Shown here one piece after another: positions 1 through 38,694 of a stretch of 64,000 nt of DNA. The stretch comes from Synaphobranchus kaupii (taxonomy: Eukaryota; Chordata; Actinopteri; Anguilliformes; Synaphobranchidae). The position numbers and the translations under genes are program-made. The DNA lies in contig CM056380.1 in the NCBI GenBank assembly GCA_029718625.1, positions 103,421,893 through 103,485,892 on the forward strand. The letters are read 5' to 3'. Each line of letters starts with the position of its first letter. The first letter of the stretch is position 1. A model generated the notes under the pieces. The model saw only the letters and a list, made by a program, of their open reading frames with translations, was not told the origin of the DNA and did not search any database.

Positions 1-1992
1 AATCATGATGCTCCAGAATCATGGAACAATTTTGGAGTAAAACAATTAAATAATGTAGTCCTTTTTCCAGTATTGCCTTTACTATTTTGGGCAGCTGGTC
101 TGTATAAAATGTTTTTTCTGTAATAATTAAGGACAGAGATTGACAAGTCATACAAGATCTTTGGGGTAAATGCTATTTCAACTGCTAGCAGTATAAATAA
201 CCATTTCAAATGTTTTTGGGTTGCAGTATTCCATACAATAAATGAATAACTCAGCAGATGTTTTGTCATATTCTAATGCATTGAATAATGGTTTAGGAGT
301 TCAGTTTTTCACAGACATCATACATATAGTACTGTAGCTTTAGAATTTTTCAAAAGGTTAGCTATGTTACCTCTGCTTTCCGAAGTAGACATGCACAATA
401 GACCAGAAGTTCCTTCATTCAGAGGTCAGACGTTCATTCTGGCTTTCTTTAACCCCTTCACACGGATGCCAAATTTGGGAAGTCCTCACCTATTTAGGTA
501 CTGTTCTATTTGAAGCTTTATATATTCATATTTATTTTGATATTTAGATAAAAATAAAGTGCCACAAATGCATGGAACTTTGGAAAAATGCAAGGAAAAA
601 AAAAAAAAAAATTTTCTTTATTTTACAATGAAATACTGAGAGCTACAAATGTAAAACAGGTAGAATATACATTTCCTGGATCATACACTCCTTGTCCACA
701 AATCTGAGGGTGATATGCAGAACTACTAAAGATCTATGATGCAAAATGTAAAAAATACCCTGTTGTCCCTTAGTGTCTCCAAATCTATCGAAAATGGTTA
801 AATTGTGCACTGCTGTAAATCATAAAATAAGTAAGGAATAAACCACGACGGGCTGTCCCGTTATTGGAAAATAATGTACGACGGGCGTGGTGATGATTAA
901 TGGAATTACAATAAAATACTTACTTTGTTTAAAGATAAAGAAATGTAGAAATATAGCCTAAATATTTATCAGTTTTAACAATAAATTGGACTGGACCACA
1001 CACAAAAATTTTTATTTAATTTTTTTTTTAAAGTAAAGGTAACGCAACTTTAGAAATAAAAAAATAAAAAAAACATTTTATTCACACGCATACATATACA
1101 GCCAGTGTACAAACAAGAGGTAAATGCCAGAGTATACATTAATCAATTAGCCTATATCGCAACTTTGGAAATTTGAAGACTGATTGTGGGAGGGGATAAG
1201 ATAGGTTCTCTCTTGTCCAGGGTGTTGATCATTTTTTTTAAAACCTTCACACAGTCTTCATCGGAGCCATGTCTTTTGCTAAATAAAATGCGATGATTTC
1301 GGTTGTCTCCGTTTGCCTTCGAGAGCCTGCTGGATACGGGGATATGGTGAACGAACCCATAATGGTTGTCTGTGTCGCAGAAAGAGTAGCCTAGCCTAGG
1401 CACCAATACTGGGCTGTGTCTGATCAGAACGCTATCTACTGCGCCCAGTGTACTAGCATACTGTATCTACTGCTTACTGCGTGGCCTGCTGTTTAGTGAC
1501 ATGCAGTAATGTTACGCGAAAAATATCCTCCATAGCCTACTATTATCACTGAAAACCTGGAATAAGTATCATGCTGGGTTATTACGAACACTCAATTTAC
1601 ATCGCAGCGGCCAAAATCGTAATTGCGATTAATATACAATGGCCTATTTGCTGCTTTTCGACTACTTGGCTAACCGTGCCTTGGGAGACGGTGTGTCTTT
1701 GGGGACCGTGCAGATAGGTTTGCAGAGAGCTTCTGTTTGCACGTGGTCAGCATGCCTTTAATGGGATTACTAGGGTGTTCCCACTTCCCATGCTAATCGC
1801 ATGAATAGGCACGCTCATCGAATTTACGAACATTCGGCATTCATCATCTGATACACCTGGGTTGTGCATGTTTCATGAATCCCCAATTGGCTTTTCATAG
1901 GAACCTTTCTTAAGAACAAAAGTGGGAAGAATATAAGAAGTTTAAGAAGTTGTGACTTTAACCGCTGTATTTTTTTCTGTGCTTCCTGAAAG
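1..1992. other. Probable intron upstream of the zhx3-like terminal exon; no coding sequence recognised
   Basis: No exon-like open frame with recognisable protein similarity is seen on either strand. The stretch is AT-rich. At 840-893 there is a short imperfect hairpin (CCACGACGGG facing CGACGGGCGTGG). A fragment starting near 1407 resembles the MITE at 18482-18865: it has the GGGCTGTGTC-type terminus followed by TGTACTAGCATA. I assign the stretch to an intron only because the next exon begins at an acceptor-like AG with a stop codon just upstream. Confidence 0.4.
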
Positions 1993-2802
1993 GTGACCAA
2001 GCCCGAACCCGAGTCTGGCGTGCAGTCCGAGCGCGAGACGGACAGCCCTAAATCGCCGCCCCCGTTCACTTCTGGCCGCGGAAAGAAGACGGCGGAGCAG
2101 CTGCACCTGCTTCGGCAGGTGTTTGCGTCCACGCATTGGCCGAGCAGCCTGCAGTACGACCAACTGATCGCCCGCACCGGCCTGCCCCGCCCTGAGGTGG
2201 TGCGCTGGTTCGGCGACAGCCGCTACGTCTACAAGAACGGCCAGCTGAAGTGGCTGGAGAGCTACCAGCACGCTACAGCTGCCGAGGAGAAAGGGGAGGA
2301 GAAGAAAGACGAGGGAGAGGAGGAGGAGGAGGAGGAGGAGGAGGAAGGGGAGGAGGGCGAGGGAGACACTACAGTACTGAAGGACCAGGGAAAGCTGGAT
2401 AAAGAGGAGGCCCCGGTAGCAGGACAGGCGGAGGACAGCGCAGAGGGGCAGGGCCAGCGGCTGCCCCAGGCACCAGAGAGCAGGAGGGCGGAGGAGGAGG
2501 TGGTTGAGGAAGAGGAGGAGCAGGACCAAGGTGCTGTGAAGAAGGAGGCGGAGCAGGACCAAGGTGCTGTGAAGAAGGAGGCGGAGCAGGACCAAGGTGC
2601 TGTGAAGAAGGAGGCGGAGCAGGACCAAGGTGCTGTGAAGAAGGAGGCGGAGCAGAACAGGAGCAGTCCAGCCTGTGGGCAGGTGGAGGGGGAGGGGGGG
2701 ACTGCTCCAGTCACTACGGTCCAGTTCTCCAAACCCAGCCCCGGTGGGTCTTCACAGGACGGGTCCCTAGGTAAAGCCCATCCACCAGAACCAGAACCGT
2801 GA
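1993..2802 (+). CDS. zhx3: Terminal coding exon of a ZHX-family zinc-finger/homeobox transcription factor (zhx3-like), 5' part outside window
   Basis: ZHX proteins are nuclear transcriptional repressors with two zinc fingers and several divergent homeodomains. This exon encodes about 269 residues. A homeodomain lies at about residues 31-88: KKTAEQLHLL in helix 1, and RWFGDSRYVYKNGQLKW covering helix 3 and the ZHX-type extension. Residues 97-125 are almost pure Glu/Asp/Lys/Gly. Four perfect 33-bp tandem units follow (EQDQGAVKKEA), then a Pro/Ser-rich end and TGA at 2800-2802. The first codon is GTG at 1993, directly after an AG acceptor preceded by a T-rich tract. An in-frame TGA lies just upstream, so this is an internal exon start (phase 0) and not a translation start. 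The zinc fingers and earlier homeodomains must lie left of the window. Family assignment rests on the homeodomain. The choice of zhx3 over zhx1/zhx2 rests partly on synteny with top1. Confidence 0.75.
   Translation: MTKPEPESGVQSERETDSPKSPPPFTSGRGKKTAEQLHLLRQVFASTHWPSSLQYDQLIARTGLPRPEVVRWFGDSRYVYKNGQLKWLESYQHATAAEEKGEEKKDEGEEEEEEEEEEGEEGEGDTTVLKDQGKLDKEEAPVAGQAEDSAEGQGQRLPQAPESRRAEEEVVEEEEEQDQGAVKKEAEQDQGAVKKEAEQDQGAVKKEAEQDQGAVKKEAEQNRSSPACGQVEGEGGTAPVTTVQFSKPSPGGSSQDGSLGKAHPPEPEP
2518..2649 (+). repeat. 33-bp coding tandem repeat, 4 units, in the zhx3-like acidic tail
   Basis: Four essentially identical 33-bp units (2518, 2551, 2584, 2617) each encode EQDQGAVKKEA. The unit is a multiple of three, so copy changes keep the frame. 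The lack of divergence suggests recent expansion. Confidence 0.9.
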
Positions 2803-3057
2803 GCTGAATCTCAGTGTGTGAAGGCTGTGCAGGCAGAGAGCACTGCAGCTGTGCGTCTGCATCGCGTTAGAGTTTGTAGGAAAGGGAGGGGGGGTAGGGT
2901 CACTTGTCAGTGCCCTGGTGAGAATTTTGTAACACTTTCATATTCCTTATCCGGCACATTTAAAAAAAATTTTTTTAAAAATATTGAACTTATAAGACAT
3001 AGCTGCTTTAGTGCAGGAAAAATTCACCCCATTTTGTTAAATAACTGTTCATTAGGG

Positions 3058-3418
3058 CTATTGAACTCTATGGCAAAATAAGTCAGGGGAAACGACCCTT
3101 AAAGTGATCCATCCATATCTACTGCATATCTGGCAGCAGAGTGATGGTTTAGGCTTGTTTGATACCTCAGACCCTGGATCACTTATACAGCTGTTTAGCC
3201 AACCATGTGTTACATACTATTCCTGTGTAATTTACAGCTAGTCCACCCCCCCCCCAAATTCTCATAGAGATCCATTCAAATGCAGAGAGGTTATATTATC
3301 GCTTGTAGGAGTACCTCAAAATAATATATCAAGAGCCTTTTGATGTTGGGTCACAGACATCAGGAAGTCACGGCATATAAAGGATATGCAACCAAATATT
3401 AAATATGACTATTTATAT
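3058..3418 (+). repeat. Copy of the shared Tc1 passenger module
   Basis: The block runs from TTGAACTCTATGG to ACCAAATATTAAATATGAC and is closely related to blocks at 10418-10770, 37915-38345, 39045-39350, 40009-40385 and 43153-43286. Here it is followed by TTACTTTTGGTGCCCTAAAA, which resembles a Tc1-type terminal region. Confidence 0.75.
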
Positions 3419-3673
3419 TTATGTTAATTACTTTTGGTGCCCTAAAATGGGGGGGGGGGGCGCTGTGTAAAAATGGCTACAATTTCTAAAGTAGAAATAG
3501 AATTAAATGGTAATAGTAGTTTGTAACATTATCAATGTCTTGACTATTTTTTTATCAATTTAATGCTACCTTGGTGAATAAGTATCAATTACTTTCAAAA
3601 ACATAAAAATGTCTCAGTGATTCCAAACTTTTTGAACGGTAGTGTGTGTGCGTGCGTGCGTGCGTGTGTGTTA

Positions 3674-4264
3674 CAGTGTATATAGACGGGTGACAAATTA
3701 AAGGGAAAAAACAACATAGTGTCTTCGTAAGGTCTTGGGCCACCATGAGCCGCCAGAACAGCTTCAATGCGCCTTGGCGTAGATTCTACCTCTAGTCTAG
3801 CATAGAGTCTAGTCTTTGGAACTCTACTGGAGGGATGGAACACCATTCTTCCAAAAGATATTCCCTCATTTGGTGTTTTGATGATGGTGGTGGAGAGCGC
3901 TGTCTTAACACGTCGGTCCAAAATCTCCCATAGGTGTTCAATTGGGTTGAGATCTGGTGAATGCGAAGGCCATAGCATATGATTCACATAATTTTCATAC
4001 TCATCAAACCATTCTGTGACCCTGTGGATGGGGAGCATTGTCATCCTGGAAGAGACCACCCCCATCAGGATAGAAATGTTTCATCATAGGATAAAGGCAA
4101 TCAATCGGAATAATCTTGTATTGATTTGCAGTGACCCTCCCCTATAAGCGGACAAGTGGACCCAAACCATGGCCAGGAAAATGCCCCCCACAGCATAATA
4201 GAGCCACCGGACCCCCACACTGTAGGGGTGTTTCCTTTAATTTGTCACCCGTCTGTATATATCA
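3674..4264 (-). mobile_element. Internally deleted Tc1/mariner element
   Basis: Inverted termini (GACGGGTGACAAATTAAAGG at 3685-3704 and its complement near 4232-4254) bracket about 590 bp. The minus strand retains the 3' end of a Tc1 transposase, including [16 protein letters not shown] (the final catalytic Glu region) and ESTPRRIEAVLAAHGG. The DNA-binding domain and first two catalytic aspartates are missing, so the copy is non-autonomous. Confidence 0.8.
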
Positions 4265-7129
4265 TGGGAGGGATTTGCGGTTTCCTTATTCTTTTTATTT
4301 TATTGATATTGTGTAGAGTGCTATATGCCTGTGATTTATAATCTAATTGTTGCTCACATTTACAGTTTGTGCGCATCTGTATTTCAGGACTGTGAGGTGA
4401 GCACGGAATGTGGCTGGATGACGCTGGTTGCCAGGGAAACGAAGGGCGGCTGGTTTTCTGAAAGCATTGGGGGGGGGGGGGGGGGCGGGGTGTGATTAAT
4501 ATGACAACAGCTGCGCATGTGATGGGATTCATAGACGGACTTAAATCCCTAAAAGAAAATCCCTCCCTCCTCCACCTAACACCATCATCTGTCCAAAAAA
4601 AAAAAAAAAAAAAAAGCTGGAAAAAAAACTGAAAAAAATTGAAACGGGGGATAGAGCTCTATTGACGATTGGGGTGGCTTTTGTCAGACCGACCCAATGT
4701 TTGGGGGCGCGCGGAAAGGGGGAAAGCCAGCCGACATCAGAGAGAACACACGCACAAAGGTTGTACGGATCTCGACCAGTCACACCAGGGGATTATGGGA
4801 AATTATGTTGGGATGTGGACTTCTGGTTAGAAGATGTTATAGGAAATGTACAGGGAAGGATGAGGGCGTGAGAAGATGAGCGAGAAGACGTTTTGTTTGT
4901 TGTATTTCTTACTTTTATAGCAAACCGTACATCAGCACAGCCTTGAATTCTATTTCTTCTATTTCTCTTATCTCAGATTTGTAAAATTTAGGTTTATAAC
5001 TTTTTTCTTCTGTAATCAATTACTGTCAGTCCAGATATATTTGTTTGTATTTAGCGGATCAATCCCATCGATTTTTGCACTATAAATGTTGGATCTATCG
5101 TATCCAGTGGAAAGATTATGCTGAAATCGTGTTAACCAGAAGGAACGTTTGCCTTTCATTGTACACAGAACAAGCAGCAGATGAACACTATTGCTACACA
5201 GATCACTCACACACACATACAAACACACACTCTGACACATCACCTTATAACCAGCCTGTCAGTTGTCATAAAAACAGTTTGATCAACACATACGTGTTCA
5301 GATGTTTTGAATAGCCTATGTCTAACAGACAACAGTGATAACATGTTACTCCACCAAACTGGCACTGTGGGGTAAAGTCTTGCAGGTGTATAATAAAGGA
5401 AATGATGACCAAGCTTAGCGTAGCCGACTACCGACAAACGACCTGCCTTCTGCATTCAACTAATGGAGAGCTAAACCTTTTTATCAACAGCCTTCCTTAG
5501 TCAAATGAATTCAGTAAATCAGCATTTTTCAGTTTTTTTTTCTGGAAATTGCAAAATTGTTCAAAGTGAAAAGGAAGGAGCCTTGCAGTCAACAATACCA
5601 TGCATCAAGTGGCCTTTAAAAAAAAAAACTGCACCAGCCCGTTAGAGCTAAAATGTTAGCCGTCAGGTTCGCAAAATTCAAATATTCCTGGACTTGCAGA
5701 ATTATATTATGACTGTGTACGGCAATTTGTCAAACTACAGTTTTACCAGAATTATTCATACCTAGCCGTGTCGCTTTATCATTTTTACGTCTGGATCTTT
5801 GCAAAATAAATGAAATGCAACAGTGTTGTCAGTGTGAACAGCGCTTCCTTCCTGTGCAGTGGCTTTTATATCATTTCAGTGTCTTTACCCGGACTCAACA
5901 CTTCCTTTTAGCCCTTGTGTTGTCTTATTCTGTATGCACCTCAGGTCCACAGGGTTAGAAATGACCCATCCTCACCAGAACCCTTGTGATAAAGCTTCTT
6001 CAAACACTATTTCTCATGTAGAAACAACCTGTCACTCAATCGGTGAATGAGTGAGGGGTAGCTTAGAACGTCACAAAAATGGACAAAGCACATGGGGAGA
6101 AACACAGCCCTGGCGCTACCTCGCTAAGCTACCAAATCAGAATGGGAAGCGTCAGCAGGGAAGCTAATCCCACACATTGGGCTGGAAGATAATTTATATA
6201 AAAATAATAGCCTACTTTTATTCAAGTCCAAGTAGCCGGAATTCTTTTCATCCTCAGACCAAATTGGGATCGTTATATAGCCGGAATCATTTGGATACAC
6301 AAGCAACAGGATGATTTACATAGATCAGCATCCCTTTCCTTTGGGCAGTGTGGCTGGCTGGTCGGTCTTGAGTTGGGTTTCCTTCCTCCACATCATTCTG
6401 CAAGTCATCTGTGCAATCTTGACCGATCTAGCCCAAAGTGTCACAGTATTTCTACCGGTTCAATATATCAATAGGTTTCACTCTAACCACAATCCTTTGA
6501 TCTAAAACTCACTTTTATGTTCTTTCCACATTTGAGATTATGGGGACATCTGCTGGCTGAAGACAGCACAATCAAAGGCTTATCCAGACAATTCTCAAAC
6601 AGGTCCACAGTAACTTGGGAGGGGGGGGGGGGGGGTTAATATGTCCCCATTCATTTCTGTCATTCAGCTTCAACAAACATGTTACAAGAAGTATGCTACT
6701 CTTGTACTTAAACATGCTACTTCATTAGTAGGCTACGCTATTACTTGCCCAAGGTATAAGGACCATTCTAAATTTAAATATTTGTTCTAGTTACAAGATA
6801 TAAATCCATTACAGATGTATGGGAGAGGGCTAAATGGGGCAGCAATGAACCATTTACTGACTGAGGGGGGACTAGTGTTATATAACTTGTCTTGTGGATT
6901 TATAGTTGTTTGTAAACAGGGTCACTTCTCTTCTGTAAAAGTTGACCACCTTTTCGCTGAGGTAGTGATGTACAAAATGGAGGCCTACAGGGTGAACAGC
7001 CCAGTCAATAAATCAATGCAATTTTCTACAAAACATCCAACATAAAATATGGATAATTTTTATAACCTATGTCCAAACGACGCATACCAACAAGCATTGT
7101 ACATGGAACTAATGCAGTGCTTAATCTGT

Positions 7130-7588
7130 TTAAAGGAGCACCATGCAGGATTTTTACCTTGAAAATATAAAATAACCACACTCAGTCCTATCTATGATGC
7201 ACTAGCAATCTCCGTCTATGCACTCCTCTGCCTGTATTTCTTATTACTTTTTACTTCCGATTTACTTCCTGAAATTGTAGGATGAGTGTGCTCCTGAATC
7301 CTCAACAAAACCCCAGAAATAAGGGTTTCATCCTGGGATTTTAAGAGCCCCCATTTGTGAGAAAAAGTCACCCACTCAAAAGCTTTTTGATGCAAAGTTA
7401 ACTCAAATATGCACCCTCATAAGGGGTAAAGGGATCATATTGGGTAACGGCCATGTAGTTGGCGTGTTTATAACTCTAGCTAGCTACATTACGTTACCGT
7501 GAGTGGGCGGGGCCGAGGACGGAGACTTCTTTGATTGTAAACACAGGACCAGAAGCAAGGCTAAGAATCCTGCATAGTACACATTTAA
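7130..7588. mobile_element. MITE-like inverted-repeat element
   Basis: The left end TAAAGGAGCACCATGCAGGA and the right end TCCTGCATAGTACACATTTA are imperfect inverted copies about 460 bp apart, with no coding capacity between them. No clear target duplication was found and the superfamily is unresolved. Confidence 0.5.
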
Positions 7589-9069
7589 GTTATTTTTCCG
7601 TGTTTCTCACGACCCGCCTCAACCCTCTTAAAAACTCACAAGTGGGATCCCACCCACAGTTGGAGAACTAGTATTCAGTAGCAACATTGGTAAAACATCA
7701 CAGGTAGCAGCTACAGATATAAAAGCGATCAAAGCAGAATAATTTACCAACTTGTATCCACAACGAGGGTCAATCCATTGTGCAAGATCATACCTTTCCC
7801 CACACAACTCCTTCAGGTTGATTATACACAAAGACCCAACACATCAGAAGTTGTAGGGTTTTATTCTTAAATAACCTACAAGGAGCAATAAAGAAAAAAA
7901 AAAAAAAAAAAAATTTTTATGTTATTGGAAGCTATGGCAGGAGAGGTTGATAAACTGGTAAAGGTATGGTCAATGAAAGGGAGGAGCAACACTAGCCTAT
8001 GCTAAGAATCCTCCAAAAAATAAAAATAAGTAGAGAAAAAAATAAAATGTTGTATTTCCCTCAATCCATAGTTAGAAGAAGAAAAAAAAAAAAAAAGCCC
8101 TAAAATGGTAACATTTTAATTTCTCAGTTTTTGGCAAAAGTTGATATCCCTCTAACAGGTTTCATCTTACCTTAAAAGGTTTCTTCACTCCTACCCAAAA
8201 CAGTACATTAAAATAGCAATTTCTTCAAGTAACAGATATGGGAGTTTTTTCCTCTTGGAAAAGTCACTGAAAATAAAAGGGTTAAAATTGAATGGAGAGT
8301 CAGAACTATGCAGAAAGACGATCACAGGATGTGAGGTACACGTAAAGTACAAATATTGGTTCACATTTACACTGAAGGAAAAAAAGTCCCTGATAGAAAC
8401 TGCAAAACAAAACAAAAAAACAGAAAATTCACATTCTTTCTGCCAAGAGTAATATAAACATGGTTTTACCATCTCCTACATCCCAGCGTCCTCATTCATC
8501 TCATGGACTGAACTCCACACAATTAAAAGTTTAGATAAAATGAACACTTCTTACCTTTATTTCATTTTTTTAACACATCACACGCTCAGCCAAACACACA
8601 GCTTTTACGGTCAGTTCATCACTGAGTGGGCTTGAATCTCACTTTCTTACAAGGCGTGGGTGTATTGTAAGGACATCATTAATTTACCACTTTTCTATTA
8701 AAATATAGAATTCATCAGTAATTGGGAGGGCTAAAAATGGACCAAGAGAATAAAATCATAAAACGATTAAAAAATAAAAGCAGTTTTGATGACTACAGTA
8801 GCTACAGGACCACAGAGTTCAAAGGTGGCAGGGACACCATCAGGTCCCTGAGGGATCAGTCACAATATGGGGGAGGGTGGGCACAGACCGCTGTACATCG
8901 AGACGGTAACCTCCCTCCTTTCTGTTTTTTTTTTTTGTTTTAGTTTTTTTAAAACCCCTTTTTATTTACTCCTCCATCTCTGTCCTTCTTCAGGCTTGCT
9001 TACCACTGGAATCAGTTATGCTAAAAAAAAAAAAAAATTCAATGGAAAAAAATGTATCTCAAATGGGGT

Positions 9070-36610
<27,541 letters not shown>

Positions 36611-36900
36611 TTCCTAGTTCCTTATTTTGAAAATAAAGTATGAAATGTTTAGGAGAAAATGCCGGCAAGGAGATATAGCCAGAATGGAGACGGGAAGCAG
36701 TTGTGTAACAGACTAAGTCCCACTTTTTGTCTAGTACGCATGCTCCCGTCGGTTTAAATGGGTGAAATAAATACGTATAGGCCTATTTAGTCCCTCCCCC
36801 TTCAAAGTGCACAGTTTCACACAGGGCTGTCTCGAGCGTGGGAGCTACTGCAAGCCATGTGGCGACAAAAGACCGTCCGCGTCGCTGTGCGTGGGGTCAA
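36611..36900 (-). promoter_or_regulatory. top1: Presumed top1 5' UTR and promoter region
   Basis: This is inferred only from position upstream of the start codon. On the minus strand I see no obvious TATA box at a fixed distance. GCATGC at 36738-36743 vaguely resembles an NRF1 half-site. The transcription start cannot be placed. Confidence 0.3.
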
Positions 36901-37799
36901 CGCGAGTGACCGCATTGTCCCGCATGAGGGATTTCGAGACTTTTTTTCGTTCAAAGACAAAGCAGGCGCATATATAATAATATGTTATAATAAAGTATTA
37001 GCATCTTGGCAGAGCCAGAGAAAAAGTATGAAGCAACAGAAATGCTAAAAAAATCCATAGCATTTTCTTTCTTTATGCTACAGCCAAAAACACCATAAGC
37101 AAAAGAATATTTTTAATAGGCTGTTGTTCTTCCTTCATATCTTATTTTTTAGTAGGCCATATTTACCTTACTTTAAATTTCTTTATAACATACAGTCTAT
37201 TTGTAGCTACCTTAGGCCCTACACTACCTTGAATTGTGCCTGCTGCTGTCTGTTTTTGAAAGCACTTTGAACTTACTGTATGAATAAAGTTATTATTACT
37301 GATAATAGTAGTATTAGTACTATTATGGGCTCAACTTAATTTATAATCCAAAGCCACATAACTTTAATATTTTTCTGTGCTCTCCCTAGTTCAGAAACCA
37401 AAGCAAAATCAACACCATTCAGGCCATCACTATTGATTTGTTTAGTCTTCTTGGTTCAGCACCATCCATAAGGATTATGTGTATGAGCCTTTCACTTGTA
37501 GACATGAGGGGCCCTATCTTACACCCGGCGCTAAGCGGCGCTAACCAAAACGCAAGTGTCTTTGCTATCTTACACCCGGCGCAGGGTTCATTATAGCGCC
37601 TAGCGCTCACGTTGTTTAAATACCAAGTGTTATTGCGCCCATAGCAAGTGAACTGGGCGGGCTGGTCTTAAGATGAGGTGTGGCCAGGATAATTTTTGGC
37701 GTATTGCTATATCTTGAGCCAGCAGAAAGCGCTTGCGCTAAAACCACCACAAACCCGGTCTAAAGTCATGTTGCAGTTGTTTACGTAACGGCGCATATA

Positions 37800-38653
37800 C
37801 AGTGGTGTTCAAAAAAATAGCAGTACAACATCAGTAACCTGATGAACCACTGTTATTAGTAGTAGTGATATTTCTGCATGGCAAATAATTTACTTGTAGA
37901 TGTAGTAGTAGAACCCATGGTTGGCTAAATGGCTGTAAGTCAACAAGGGTCTGAGGTGTCAAACGAGCCTCAAACCATCACTCTGCTGCCAGATATGCAG
38001 TAGATATGGATGGATCACTTGAAGGGTTGTTTCTCCTGACAAATTTTCCTATTGAACTCTATAGAAAAATAAGTCAGGAGAAGAAACCCTTCAAGTTATC
38101 CATTCATATCTACTGTATTTCTGGCAAAAGAGTGATGGTTTAAGGCTTGTTTGATACCTCTGACCCTTGTTGACTTACAGCCATTTAGCCAACCATGTGT
38201 TCCATACTATTCCCGTGTAATTTACAGCTTAATCTAGTCCCACCCCCCAATTCCCATAGCGATCCATTCAAATGCAGAGAGGTTATAGTATTGCTTCTAA
38301 GAGTACCTGGAAATAAGATATCAGGAGTCTTTTGATATCCTTTTATACAGAATCATGATGGCATCACCTGTTTACCTGTGGAATACCTGTTTGACCTGGT
38401 CTTTTTCACAGAATGAATGAATTCTCTAATTAAACTCCACACTGCTATTATTTTGAACACGCCCCTTTCAATGAATGAGTCAATTACTCAGAACAAGCAG
38501 CGTGCATGTCATGACAGTTGGGTCTGTTGCTTTTCTATTACACTACTACATCTACAAGTAAATTACTTGCCATGCAGAAATATCACTATTACTAATAACA
38601 GTGGTTCATCAAGTTACTGATGTTGTACTGCTATTTTTTTTTTAACACCACTA
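37800..38653. mobile_element. Tc1-type foldback element A
   Basis: TA-flanked ends CAGTGGTGTTCAAAAAAATA and its complement extend as inverted repeats of about 110 bp (GCAGTACAACATCAG, CTACAAGTAAATTACTTG). Inside is an inverted pair of the passenger module centred near 38055. No transposase is present. Confidence 0.88.
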
Positions 38654-38694
38654 TAAGTGGGTCTACATAGGTGTGTGCAACGCGCTTACATATA

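Larger units (their letters stand above)
2803..9069. other. Convergent intergenic region between the zhx3-like gene and top1
   Basis: This 6.3-kb stretch must contain both 3' UTRs. A TTTATT at 8961-8966 (AATAAA on the minus strand) is a candidate top1 polyadenylation signal about 105 bases after the stop, but I cannot prove it. The region also holds a passenger-module copy (3058-3418), an internally deleted Tc1 element (3674-4264), a MITE-like inverted repeat (7130-7588), G homopolymers at 3451-3460, 4471-4486 and 6621-6634, and A/T tracts. No PLCG1-like exon is seen, although PLCG1 separates TOP1 and ZHX3 in mammals. Confidence 0.6.

Noticed and set aside
1942..2732. Minus-strand open frames of 156-228 codons opposite the zhx3-like exon
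   Set aside because: They are shadows of the GAG/33-bp repeats of the real plus-strand coding sequence (Leu- or Ser-rich low-complexity peptides).
3595..4065. Apparent 156-codon minus-strand gene
   Set aside because: It is the 3' remnant of a Tc1 transposase inside an element with matching inverted termini.
36857..37048. Short frame upstream of top1 as a possible divergent gene
   Set aside because: 63 codons, no similarity, no splice signals and AT-rich continuation.
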